The notes: a model not told the origin generated them from the letters alone. Positions 1-6,687 are shown, counted from the stretch's first letter. The stretch: 9,548 bases of DNA from CAYYAQ01 sp964469555 (GCA_964469555.1 CAYYAQ010000193.1:1-9548), one strand, 5' to 3'. Made by a program: numbers and translations.

Positions 1-22
1 ACTGCTCGCCCTGGGAGTCGGG

Positions 23-658
23 ATGGGCGACCTCATGTTCAAACGCATGACGGACTCGCCGCGGAACTTCAACGAGCGGATCGTCTTCGTCCTCGAGCAG
101 ATCCTGAAGCCCTCTCACTCCCCGTTGATCGCGCTCCACGCATCGCACAAGTCGACCTTTGCGCGTCGCTACGTATTCAAGAAGCTCGCGATGTTCGGGC
201 AGGACGGACTGACTCCCGTCTTCAAGAAGGCCCGCAAGGACAAGGACATCGAGGTCTCCTACTACGCCTCGCTCGGGCTCGTGAAGACCGCGCGTGACTT
301 CGACGCACTGGACCAGATCTTCAAGCGGTGCGAGGAGGAATGGGGAGAGATCGGCGACGAGGTGTCGAGATACCTAGCGGATTCTCGCAGCGAGAAGTTC
401 TGCCCGTGGATCTACAAGAAGCTCGCGAGCAAAGAGATCACGGAACACATCGCGCTCCTTCGGGTGATGCGCTCCATCGCGCCGAAGGAGAGCAAGAGCC
501 TCGTGAGGCGTTTCCTCGACTCCGAGCACAGCATCCTCAAGAAAGAGGCGATCAACACGCTCCGCGTGATCGTCGACGGCGAGAAGCCAATCCCCCTGAA
601 GAAGCTCACCGTCTTCCAGATCATCAAGATGGCCAAGGAATGGAAGGTACGTATCTGA
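23..658 (+). CDS. HEAT-like helical repeat protein, possibly 5'-clipped
   Basis: The 211-aa product is almost entirely short amphipathic helices in pairs, with Leu/Ile/Ala/Tyr spacing and Lys/Asp/Glu-rich turns, as in HEAT or armadillo-type scaffolds. Units are visible around residues 45-65, 68-92, 95-118, 125-150 and 155-185. No catalytic motif is visible, so a protein-binding or scaffold role is inferred. The frame is open back to base 2 (reading LLALGVG before Met1), so the real protein may start outside the window and may even have an N-terminal signal or membrane segment. However, GGGAG at 13-17 sits 5 nt before the ATG at 23 and could make that the true start. Its TGA overlaps the next gene's ATG by one base (TGATG), so the two are probably co-translated. 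Fold class is likely; function is unknown. Confidence 0.7.
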   Translation: MGDLMFKRMTDSPRNFNERIVFVLEQILKPSHSPLIALHASHKSTFARRYVFKKLAMFGQDGLTPVFKKARKDKDIEVSYYASLGLVKTARDFDALDQIFKRCEEEWGEIGDEVSRYLADSRSEKFCPWIYKKLASKEITEHIALLRVMRSIAPKESKSLVRRFLDSEHSILKKEAINTLRVIVDGEKPIPLKKLTVFQIIKMAKEWKVRI

Positions 659-660
659 TG
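642..660 (+). promoter_or_regulatory. Shine-Dalgarno and TGATG translational-coupling junction
   Basis: GGAAGG at 642-647 lies inside the last codons of the HEAT-like gene, 10 nt before ATG 658. The stop TGA (656-658) shares its A with that ATG. This is the clearest ribosome-binding site inside the window and supports coupled translation of the pair. Confidence 0.6.
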
Positions 661-1893
661 AACACCGTTCGAGTGGGTCTGATCTCGATGACGATGGCTC
701 TCTGCGCTCCGCTCGCCCACGCACAGAAGAAGCTGCCGAGATGGAAGATCGACCCGTACACGAAGAACGAACCGGCTGCGATGAAGAAGGCAGGATACGT
801 GTCGTTCGGCCCCTTCCCGTTCGGTGAGCTCGGCACCAAGATCATCACGTCGAAGCGCATCGATGAGCACCTCAACTACGCAAAGATCCACTGGGTCGAG
901 ACGGCGCACTTCCGCATCGGCTCGACGTTGCGCGCATGGCACGTACCGACCGAAATCGAGGTCCGGCGGAAGCTGCGTAGCGAGCTCGAGCGGCTGAAGA
1001 AGAAGCTGGGTCGGAGGGTCAATCCAAAGACAAGAGTGCTGGATTCGTGGCTGCGCCTCCACCTGACCGCGCAGCGGATGGAGGAGCTCTACACGGAGAT
1101 TCAGGAACTGCTGGGCGTGAAGGACTCACAGTTCCCGAAGGACTCGAAGTCGAAGGTCTACGGTGCGACCTACATGGGCGAAGGGCCGTACATGGGGATG
1201 AACGAGAAGTTCATGATCCTCGTGACCAACAAGGGCAACACGTACTTCGACTACCTGAAGAACTTCACCGGTCGGCAGTCCAAGTTCGGGCAGCGGTGGC
1301 ACTACATGAAGCAGGGTAGCCTCTTCTACGGCATCGGCTGCGACATGAACAAGGGCTCGCTAAAGCACGACACGGCGCTGCACTGTGACCTGGTCTTCAA
1401 TGCGACGATCAACATCATCGACGGGTTCCGCCACTACTCGTACGACCTTCCAGTCTGGATTCGCGAGGGGCTAGGCCACTACTACCAGCGGCGCGTGAAT
1501 GAGAAGTGGAACTCGTTCGATCAGGACGAGGCAGCTCCCTTCGATCCGCCGTCCAAGTGGAAGTGGAAGCCCTACGTCCGACAGCTGCTCCTGGGCAAGA
1601 AGTGGTCGAAGTTCAGCAAGGTGATTCAGTGGCGCCACTACGGCGACATCAACTTCTACGACCACGTGATGATCTGGGCGCGGACGGACTTCCTGATGAG
1701 CCTCGGGAAGGAGAAGTTCAAGGAGTTCATGTTCCTCATCAAGGGCCGCTACGACTACAAGACCGGCAAGGTGCCCACCGGCAGCATCGTCGGCGTCACG
1801 CGAGACGCGATGAACAAGGTCTACAAGCTCAACCCGCTGAACTTCGACGACAAGTTCAAGGAGTGGGCGATCGCGACATACCCTGCCAGGTAG
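658..1893 (+). CDS. Secreted gluzincin-like protein with degenerate zinc site (peptidase MA/DUF1570-like)
   Basis: 411 aa. Residues 1-22 form a Sec signal peptide (Arg5, hydrophobic stretch, AHA before Gln23), so the mature protein is exported. Residues 100-150 are a charged helical, possibly coiled-coil segment. The C-terminal half follows the layout of peptidase MA-like gluzincins: a helix with LHCDLVFN (241-248) where HExxH is expected, then LPVWIREGLGHYY (264-276) matching the usual P-x-W-x-x-EGLA-x-Y motif with the third-ligand Glu at 270, then a Tyr-Asp-His helix (334-350) and a terminal KEW helix (401-403). The general-base Glu and the second His are not conserved (His242, Cys243, Asp244, then Val246), so it is probably not a classical zinc protease. 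I chose ATG 658 because it gives the signal peptide, lies 10 nt after GGAAGG (642-647) and overlaps the upstream stop. The longer in-frame ORF from 328 runs inside the HEAT gene and is spurious. Confidence 0.75.
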   Translation: MNTVRVGLISMTMALCAPLAHAQKKLPRWKIDPYTKNEPAAMKKAGYVSFGPFPFGELGTKIITSKRIDEHLNYAKIHWVETAHFRIGSTLRAWHVPTEIEVRRKLRSELERLKKKLGRRVNPKTRVLDSWLRLHLTAQRMEELYTEIQELLGVKDSQFPKDSKSKVYGATYMGEGPYMGMNEKFMILVTNKGNTYFDYLKNFTGRQSKFGQRWHYMKQGSLFYGIGCDMNKGSLKHDTALHCDLVFNATINIIDGFRHYSYDLPVWIREGLGHYYQRRVNEKWNSFDQDEAAPFDPPSKWKWKPYVRQLLLGKKWSKFSKVIQWRHYGDINFYDHVMIWARTDFLMSLGKEKFKEFMFLIKGRYDYKTGKVPTGSIVGVTRDAMNKVYKLNPLNFDDKFKEWAIATYPAR

Positions 1894-1907
1894 GGGTGAA
1901 GGCAGCC

Positions 1908-1932
1908 ACGCCGCGTCGGAGACTCGCGGTGT
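1908..1932. terminator. Possible bidirectional terminator hairpin between convergent genes
   Basis: Bases 1908-1915 (ACGCCGCG) pair with 1925-1932 (CGCGGTGT), giving 8 bp including one G-T pair around a 9-nt loop. The hairpin sits midway between two convergent stop codons (1893 plus, 1943 minus). There is no good T-tract on either side, so a strong intrinsic terminator is not established. Confidence 0.35.
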
Positions 1933-1942
1933 CGGGAACGGT

Positions 1943-2650
1943 TTACGGCTCCCACAGGATGAACCGGTACGCGGGGAGAAGTGCGAGGGTCGAGACGGTC
2001 GCCCACTGGGCCGCCTCCTCGCCCATGCCGAGGACATCTTCCTTCGGCAACTCACGGACGAGGTGCAGCCAATGGTCGCCCGGGGTGTAGGCCTCGAAGT
2101 ACTCCCGCATCGCCTGGGGAGTCACGCTGTTCGCCCAGTAGACCTTGCGCCAATCGTGCATGCGCAGCCCGAATCCCGCCGGGAGCGCCCGCAGCAGTTC
2201 GACCCAGGCGCCCATCTCATCCCTCTCCATCGCGCGCTTCTTCAGGTTCTCACCATCCCACCACGCCATCGGATGGATGCGCAGCGCCACCTGTAGGACC
2301 TGGGAGTCCAGCGACGTCTCGAGAATGGTCTGGATGTAGTGCGTCTCGGCGTCCTTGCCGAGCGCGTCCCCGAAGAAGGTCTTGAGCTTCTTCCGCTCCC
2401 TGCCGGAGCGGCACAGATACGCCCGCTGCTCGCTGACGCGGAAGTTGTTGAACGAGTACGGATGGTGCAGTCCAGCCGCGCTGTCGGTTTCGTAGCCGAG
2501 TTCCTTGGCCTTCTTCTTGGTATCGTCCGCGATCGCCTTGAGCTTCCGCCGCACGGACAACCTGAGGGCATTGAACTCCGGGTCATCCTGCCGGTGCCTC
2601 TCATAGGCCAGGAAGTCGCGTTCGAGGAATGTCGTCGGGGCTTTGCTCAT
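1943..2650 (-). CDS. Uncharacterised conserved-looking 235-aa cytosolic protein
   Basis: I do not recognise the family. The 235-aa product has no signal peptide and no membrane segment. An N-terminal charged helical part (1-60, with a Lys/Arg-rich stretch near 34-50) is followed by motif-like segments that look constrained: HHPYSFNNFRVSEQRAYLC (62-80), a Lys/Arg-rich turn at 82-90, ALRIHPMAWWDGENLK (122-137), GLRMHDWRKVYW (161-172) and a C-terminal EYF-x(7)-DHWLHLVRELP region (183-202). The His/Asp/Trp-rich motifs could suit ligand or metal binding, but this is only an impression. The start at 2650 is ATG without a Shine-Dalgarno. The gene is convergent with the pseudo-peptidase gene and divergent from the barrel gene, so it is probably monocistronic. 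High-GC codon use and regular third-position bias support real coding. Confidence 0.75.
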   Translation of the reverse strand: MSKAPTTFLERDFLAYERHRQDDPEFNALRLSVRRKLKAIADDTKKKAKELGYETDSAAGLHHPYSFNNFRVSEQRAYLCRSGRERKKLKTFFGDALGKDAETHYIQTILETSLDSQVLQVALRIHPMAWWDGENLKKRAMERDEMGAWVELLRALPAGFGLRMHDWRKVYWANSVTPQAMREYFEAYTPGDHWLHLVRELPKEDVLGMGEEAAQWATVSTLALLPAYRFILWEP

Positions 2651-2654
2651 CGGT

Positions 2655-2675
2655 GCTGGGCTAAAATGTCCCAGC
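2655..2675. promoter_or_regulatory. Dyad around a -10-like hexamer in the divergent spacer
   Basis: GCTGGG (2655-2660) and CCCAGC (2670-2675) form a perfect 6-bp inverted repeat around TAAAAT (2662-2667, 5 of 6 matches to a sigma-70 -10). On the plus strand this could be the promoter core of the 2746 gene (leader of about 70 nt). The dyad also ends only a few bases from the minus-strand start at 2650, so it could be an operator for both genes, or a hairpin in the minus-strand leader. No convincing -35 was found. Confidence 0.3.
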
Positions 2676-2745
2676 GGACCGTAGCCGATCCGAGTTCACA
2701 TCGCCTAAGCTGCGCTGGACTTCACCAGGAAGCCAGCCGAGAAAA

Positions 2746-3570
2746 GTGAATCGATTCATACTCACAATCTGCCTCGCCGGGGGAACGTCGCTCACCAGTT
2801 GCGCATCCTGGCCGGGTCTCGACGACCCGTTCATCAGCATCGCGCCGGAGTACACGCTGTTTCGCCTCAAGGGGCAGACCAGAATGGAAGCCGGCCCCCC
2901 GAGCTTCGGCAGACGGGGCGAGAACAGCGTTTCGGATCTCGGCGCCGACGACCGCGAGGACAACGTCGGCATTCGTGCGACATACGGCGACGGCGCCTCC
3001 GGATTCGAGTTCCACTACGCCCGCTTCGAGTCCCACTCATCACAGACTGGCGAGGCCAAGAATGACTGGGGCGTCATCCCTAAGGGCGAGACGGTCGACT
3101 CCCGGGTCACGATGGACGAATTCCGCGTCCGCTACATCGCCGCTTGGGCGCTCTACTCCGGTGCAGACGACGAAGAGTGGATCAAAGCCGGCGTCGGCCT
3201 CCAGCTCGGTCACAGGGAACTGTCATTCGACATCCGCGGAATCTCCTCGGGCGTCGGTCAGAAGATCCAGATCAAGGACGACATCACACCCATGCTCGCT
3301 GTGCGGATCGCCGGTCGCCAAGGACCGTGGGGCGTAACCATCGACCTGGCGTACAACCACGATTGGTCCTTCGGGACGGGCGACTTCAACGGTTCGCTCT
3401 ACGACGGCTCCATCCGCGCCAGCTACTACGTCGAGGCCCAGGACGTCACGATCTTCGGCGGCTACCGGCGCTTCAACCTCCCCGCCCGTGGTGGCCTCAC
3501 CGGGGGCCACGAGTTCGACGCGGACTTCTCGGTGGACGGCTACGTGCTCGGATTCGAATACGTATTCTAG
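2746..3570 (+). CDS. Predicted outer-membrane beta-barrel protein with lipoprotein-type signal
   Basis: 274 aa. The N-terminus is a short export signal with a lipobox L16-T17-S18-C19, predicting signal peptidase II cleavage and lipidation at Cys19 (Ala at +2, so no inner-membrane retention signal in the E. coli sense). The rest alternates polar and hydrophobic/aromatic residues in strand-like blocks (for example 124-136, 145-160, 182-205, 216-243, 261-274) with Gly/Asp-rich loops. It ends in an aromatic strand, VLGFEYVF, with terminal Phe, the usual last-strand signature of outer-membrane barrels. Size suits an 8- to 10-strand barrel of the OmpA-barrel or Lpg-like surface class; no specific family is claimed. 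The start is GTG with only a weak GAGA upstream, and no in-frame ATG/GTG precedes it closely. The next gene begins 9 bp after its TAG, suggesting one transcript. Confidence 0.65.
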   Translation: MNRFILTICLAGGTSLTSCASWPGLDDPFISIAPEYTLFRLKGQTRMEAGPPSFGRRGENSVSDLGADDREDNVGIRATYGDGASGFEFHYARFESHSSQTGEAKNDWGVIPKGETVDSRVTMDEFRVRYIAAWALYSGADDEEWIKAGVGLQLGHRELSFDIRGISSGVGQKIQIKDDITPMLAVRIAGRQGPWGVTIDLAYNHDWSFGTGDFNGSLYDGSIRASYYVEAQDVTIFGGYRRFNLPARGGLTGGHEFDADFSVDGYVLGFEYVF

Positions 3571-3579
3571 CGCAGCACC

Positions 3580-4422
3580 GTGACCGACTCGCCCAAGCCG
3601 GCTCCTCGCAAGCCGAGGTGGAATCGCTGGCTGAAACGCTTGGGTTGGATCGCGCTCACCCGAGAGCCGAGTCCGAGACTCGAACAGTGTGAGTTGACCC
3701 TTCTGACGCGGCAAGCCATCGATGTCTCGCGAGCCATCGCCCAACACGCGGAGTACCGCGCGGCGCTCGCGCGCCTCGGTTGTCGCGTCGTCGAACTACC
3801 GGCGCTGCCCGACATGCCCGACGGTGTCTTTGTCGAAGACACGGCGGTCGTCCTCGATGAGATCGCGATCCTCACGCGCCCCGGCGCTCAGAGCCGGCGG
3901 CCCGAGGTCGAATCGGTGGAACTGGCACTGCGCGAGCATCGCCCGATCGCGCGCATCGACGCCCCTGGCTTCCTCGATGGCGGCGACGTGCTCTGCGTCG
4001 GCAAGTCGATCTACGTCGGTCGATCGACCCGCACGGACACCTTCGCCATCGAGCAGTTCGAGGGCATCGTCGCACCGTACGGCTACGAAGTCACGGCGGT
4101 CGACGTGACCGGTTGTCTCCATCTGAAGACCGCCGCGACCTACGCTGGCAGAGACACGGTGATCGTCAATCCGGAATGGATCCGACCCGAACTGTTCGCC
4201 CGCCACGCCGTGGTCGAAGTCGCCGACGGTGAACCAAACGCGGCCAATGTCGTGGTGATCGGTGACGCGGTGCTCTGCTCCGCCGCGTCCCCACGCACGA
4301 ACGAGATCCTCGCCGACCGGGGATTCCAACTGGAGGTCGTGGCCAGCGACGAGGTCGCGAAGGCAGAGGGAGCGTTGACCTGCTGCAGCCTCGTGTTCCG
4401 CGACCTTGTGCCGGAAGCCTGA
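3580..4422 (+). CDS. Dimethylarginine dimethylaminohydrolase (DDAH)-type guanidino hydrolase
   Basis: 280 aa, close to the family's usual 255-285. DDAH hydrolyses N-omega-methylated arginine to citrulline plus (di)methylamine through a Cys thiouronium intermediate, on a pentein fold, in the cytosol. Landmarks in order: CELT-x(3)-R (37-44); DGVFVEDTAVV (81-91), with the acidic pair Glu86-Asp87; FLDGGDVL (131-138), with Asp133 in the acidic catalytic position as in mammalian DDAH; GRSTRTD (147-153), substrate-side Arg151; CLHLKTA (179-185), catalytic His181; and LTCCSLVF (266-273), catalytic Cys268 followed by Cys269, as in mammalian enzymes. A basic, Pro-rich 20-25 residue leader (1-25) precedes the conserved core; TTG at 3640 is an alternative start. 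The GTG start has no Shine-Dalgarno. Related amidinotransferases and arginine deiminases are less likely because of the length and the LTCCS motif. Exact substrate is inferred. Confidence 0.9.
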   Translation: MTDSPKPAPRKPRWNRWLKRLGWIALTREPSPRLEQCELTLLTRQAIDVSRAIAQHAEYRAALARLGCRVVELPALPDMPDGVFVEDTAVVLDEIAILTRPGAQSRRPEVESVELALREHRPIARIDAPGFLDGGDVLCVGKSIYVGRSTRTDTFAIEQFEGIVAPYGYEVTAVDVTGCLHLKTAATYAGRDTVIVNPEWIRPELFARHAVVEVADGEPNAANVVVIGDAVLCSAASPRTNEILADRGFQLEVVASDEVAKAEGALTCCSLVFRDLVPEA

Positions 4423-4433
4423 AGCAGGCTTCC
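4413..4433 (+). terminator. Hairpin terminator overlapping the DDAH stop codon
   Basis: GGAAGCCT (4413-4420) pairs perfectly with AGGCTTCC (4426-4433) around a 5-nt loop (4421-4425). The TGA stop (4420-4422) lies at the stem-loop junction. The sequence after it (ATTGACT) is only weakly T-rich, so it may stop transcription, protect the 3' end, or both. Confidence 0.5.
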
Positions 4434-4554
4434 ATTGACTAGACGCGGCCTCGCGGAATCGAGACTACCCGCGCTTGGGATGCGGACTCAGCACAGCACC
4501 ACCGTCAGCGACGTCGTCACCCATGCGGATCATGCTGGTCCGGATCGAGCGAGA

Positions 4555-4588
4555 CGTGGGCGGATAACCCCTCATGGTAGCGCCCACG
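4555..4588. repeat. 8-bp perfect inverted repeat in the convergent spacer
   Basis: CGTGGGCG (4555-4562) and CGCCCACG (4581-4588) are perfect inverted copies separated by 18 nt. They lie 45 bp beyond the minus-strand sulfatase stop and 132 bp beyond the DDAH stop. It is a candidate transcription stop for the sulfatase; the large loop and missing T-tract make this uncertain. The rest of 4434-4633 shows no gene. Confidence 0.35.
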
Positions 4589-4633
4589 CCACCGGCGGCT
4601 TGTCACAATCCCCCGCAGACTCCGAGCGCTACG

Positions 4634-6088
4634 TCAGCGCGTACGCCTATCCCACACCACCGCCATCTTCTCCAGTCGGCTGACCGTCTCACGATGCTTC
4701 GCGTCACCGTAGAGGTTCATCGTCTCCCCCGGATCCCTGACGAGATCGTACAGCACGCCGTCCTTCTCGGGACGCCGTTCGTCCATGAAGAACACCAGCT
4801 TCCAGTCCTTCGTCCGCACCATCACGCGCCGACCGCCGGTGTCGCGAAGTTCCTTGTACATGTCGGCGCTGTGATCGTGCTCGCTAAACACCGCTTCACT
4901 TCGCGGCCCCGCCTTCCCGTGGATCAATGGCAACAAGCTGCGGGCCTCGATGTTCTTCGGTGCCTCGAGTCCGCACAGATCCAGCAGGGTCGGCAGGAAG
5001 TCGATCGACTCGACGGGGGCCGCGATCACCTTCCCCTTGGGAAGCGCTTTCGGGTAGTGGAAGACCATCGGAATGCACACGTTGGTGTCGTAGAAATCCC
5101 GCTTCTTCCACACTCCGTGCTCGCCGAGCTGGAAGCCCTGATCGGAGTTCACGGCGATGATCGTGTTGTCGAACAGTCCCTCCTCCTTGAGGGCCGCGAT
5201 GATCCGTCCAACCGCGTCATCGACCAGGTGCACCATGCCGTAGTAGGTCCCGCGGGCGATGCCGATCTGCTTCTTGGTCAGCGTCGCACCCGCGTAGACG
5301 CGGATGTGTTCCTTCTCGTACGTCGACTTGCTCGCCAGCGACTCCGGTGTCGGCAGCGGCAGCGTGATCGTCGCGGGGTCGATGAAGTGCTCCCGGTCGA
5401 TCACGTTCGCCACGTGGGGCGAATGAAACGACACGCGGAGAAAGAAGGGCTTCTTCGCGGCGGCGAGCTCGCGGATCTGTCTCACCGCCATGTCGCCCAG
5501 CCGAGACGGGCGCAGATCCTTGGCGTCCACGTCGACGACCCCACCGATCATCCACTTGTGCAGATCCGTGCGCACGCGTGGAAAGCTGTTGTCCTCGACC
5601 ACCGTCTTGCCGTAGCGCGTCAGCCCGCCGTTGTTGTTGACGATCGCCGCCACGTCACCGATCTGCTCGAAGTCGGCACGAAAGGCGTGGGCCTTGCCGA
5701 TGTTCACGGGCCGAATGCCGGCTTTGGTCCAAGCATGCAGCAAGCGCGGGAGCCTTCGACGGATGTGCTTCCGGTACGCAGCCTTCGTCGCGGCCGGCCT
5801 GCCCATGGCGATGACCCCGGTCTGATGCGCGTACAACCCGGTCTTCATGCAGGTGCGCGCAGGCACGCACACCGGGTTTTGGATCACTGCTGTCTTGAAT
5901 CGAACCCCGTTCGCGGCCAGCGCGTCGATGTGAGGTGTCTTTGCCCATTTCGCGCCGTAGCACCCGAGCGCGTCTGCCCGACCGTCGTCGAACATGATCC
6001 ACAGCACGTTTGGCTGTTGCGCATGGCTCGTCGCGGCGAAGACGAATGCGAAGATCGAAAGAAGGGCAGAGGGTGGTTTTCTGAGCAT
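4634..6088 (-). CDS. Exported formylglycine-dependent sulfatase (S1 family, iduronate/choline-sulfatase-like)
   Basis: Hydrolyses a sulfate ester, probably outside the cytoplasm on a glycan. Numbering here is from the upstream GTG (6100; 488 aa). I prefer the ATG at 6088 (residue 5, 484 aa) because it starts directly at a Sec signal peptide, Arg-Lys then a hydrophobic stretch, with SHA cleavage before Gln28. Domain landmarks: Ca-binding Asp38-Asp39 in FDDGRAD; CVPAR (78-82), giving a Cys-type CxPxR site whose Cys78 would become formylglycine; IGKAH (134-138) Lys/His; SFHSPH (225-230); SDQGFQLGEHG (319-329) with metal-ligand Asp320 and Gln321; then a C-terminal subdomain ending YDLVRDPGETMNL (451-463). 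All key residues appear present and the length is normal. No maturase (FGE or anSME) is in the window, so one must be encoded elsewhere. No Shine-Dalgarno at either start. Substrate cannot be told from the sequence. Confidence 0.92.
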   Translation of the reverse strand: MLRKPPSALLSIFAFVFAATSHAQQPNVLWIMFDDGRADALGCYGAKWAKTPHIDALAANGVRFKTAVIQNPVCVPARTCMKTGLYAHQTGVIAMGRPAATKAAYRKHIRRRLPRLLHAWTKAGIRPVNIGKAHAFRADFEQIGDVAAIVNNNGGLTRYGKTVVEDNSFPRVRTDLHKWMIGGVVDVDAKDLRPSRLGDMAVRQIRELAAAKKPFFLRVSFHSPHVANVIDREHFIDPATITLPLPTPESLASKSTYEKEHIRVYAGATLTKKQIGIARGTYYGMVHLVDDAVGRIIAALKEEGLFDNTIIAVNSDQGFQLGEHGVWKKRDFYDTNVCIPMVFHYPKALPKGKVIAAPVESIDFLPTLLDLCGLEAPKNIEARSLLPLIHGKAGPRSEAVFSEHDHSADMYKELRDTGGRRVMVRTKDWKLVFFMDERRPEKDGVLYDLVRDPGETMNLYGDAKHRETVSRLEKMAVVWDRRTR

Positions 6089-6196
6089 CGTCCGAAACAC
6101 TAATGGAGCGTTCTTGAGAAGGACACCGAACTCAACCCTCGATATGCTGCGCGGCGTCTCGCACCTCGGTCACGACTCCCGGATAGAACCCTCATC

Positions 6197-6261
6197 ATGA
6201 TCCAGCTCGCTATTTCACCGCTCGTAACGTGCCTCGCCTTGGCCTCGATGATCCCTGCCCA
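6197..6261 (+). pseudogene. Orphan signal-peptide start (5' fragment of a secreted protein)
   Basis: An ATG at 6197 opens a reading frame whose first ~22 residues (MIQLAISPLVTCLALASMIPA, then Gln) look like a Sec signal peptide with an A-Q cleavage site like the one in the neighbouring sulfatase. After about codon 22 the frame becomes a Ser/Arg/Thr-rich shadow of the oxidoreductase fragment in another frame and stops at 6484, so no mature domain follows. I read it as the 5' end of a lost secreted gene joined to the downstream remnant. The alternative is a chance hydrophobic ORF. Confidence 0.4.
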
Positions 6262-6534
6262 GAATTCCGAGGCACAGAAGGCCGCGTCGAAATCGAAATC
6301 CCATTCAACGCGCCGCGAGATCGCGGGTGCAAGATGTGGCATCAGCGTGACGACGAGATCAAAGAGATCCGACTGGACGTCTGCGATCAGTACGGCATTC
6401 AGGGCGACCTCTTCTCGCGCGCGATCCTCGACGACACCGCGGTGCCGACTCCGATCGAAGACGCGGTCAGCAACATGCGGGTGATCGAAGCGGTGTTTCG
6501 CAGTTCGGAGACGGGAAGCTGGGCGTCCGTGTGA
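6262..6534 (+). pseudogene. C-terminal remnant of a Gfo/Idh/MocA-family oxidoreductase
   Basis: About 90 codons ending at TGA 6532-6534 read as the end of the C-terminal domain of NAD(P)-dependent Gfo/Idh/MocA sugar dehydrogenases: GTEGRVEIEIPFNAP at the start, then DQYGIQGDLFSRAIL, the VPTPIEDAVSNMRVIEAVF helix and a terminal RSSETGSW. The N-terminal Rossmann domain with its GxGxxG motif and the catalytic Lys region (normally about 240 further residues) are absent, and upstream sequence does not encode them in any frame. The first ATG in this frame (6229) falls before homology begins. The remaining codons carry no stop or frameshift, so the truncation may be recent. Gfo/Idh/MocA enzymes often accompany sulfatases in planctomycete sugar catabolism. 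Confidence 0.7.
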
Positions 6535-6687
6535 TCCCGCTGTGACGAGGTTCCTCCGATGGGTGAGCAGAGACAACGCGTTTCAGACCGTCTCACATCG
6601 ACCCGCAAATACCCTGCCTGCGCCAGCAAGATCCCTCAATCGAGGTCGGTTCCGCACCTCAGCTTCCAACGCTCCATGCCATCGCGG

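Noticed and set aside
328..657. N-terminal extension of the pseudo-peptidase ORF back to 328
   Set aside because: It overlaps the HEAT-like gene in another frame and gives an Arg/Glu-rich low-complexity product; the internal ATG at 658 has a signal peptide and Shine-Dalgarno.
4435..4683. Small plus-strand ORF after DDAH
   Set aside because: No domain, Ser/Pro/His-rich composition, overlaps the sulfatase 3' end and contains the inverted repeat; reads as noncoding spacer.
4574..6103. A 509-codon plus-strand ORF covering the minus-strand sulfatase
   Set aside because: It is the antisense shadow of a gene with a complete sulfatase motif set; its product is His/Arg/Val/Asp-rich with no recognisable domain. 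Long antisense ORFs are common in GC-rich genes.
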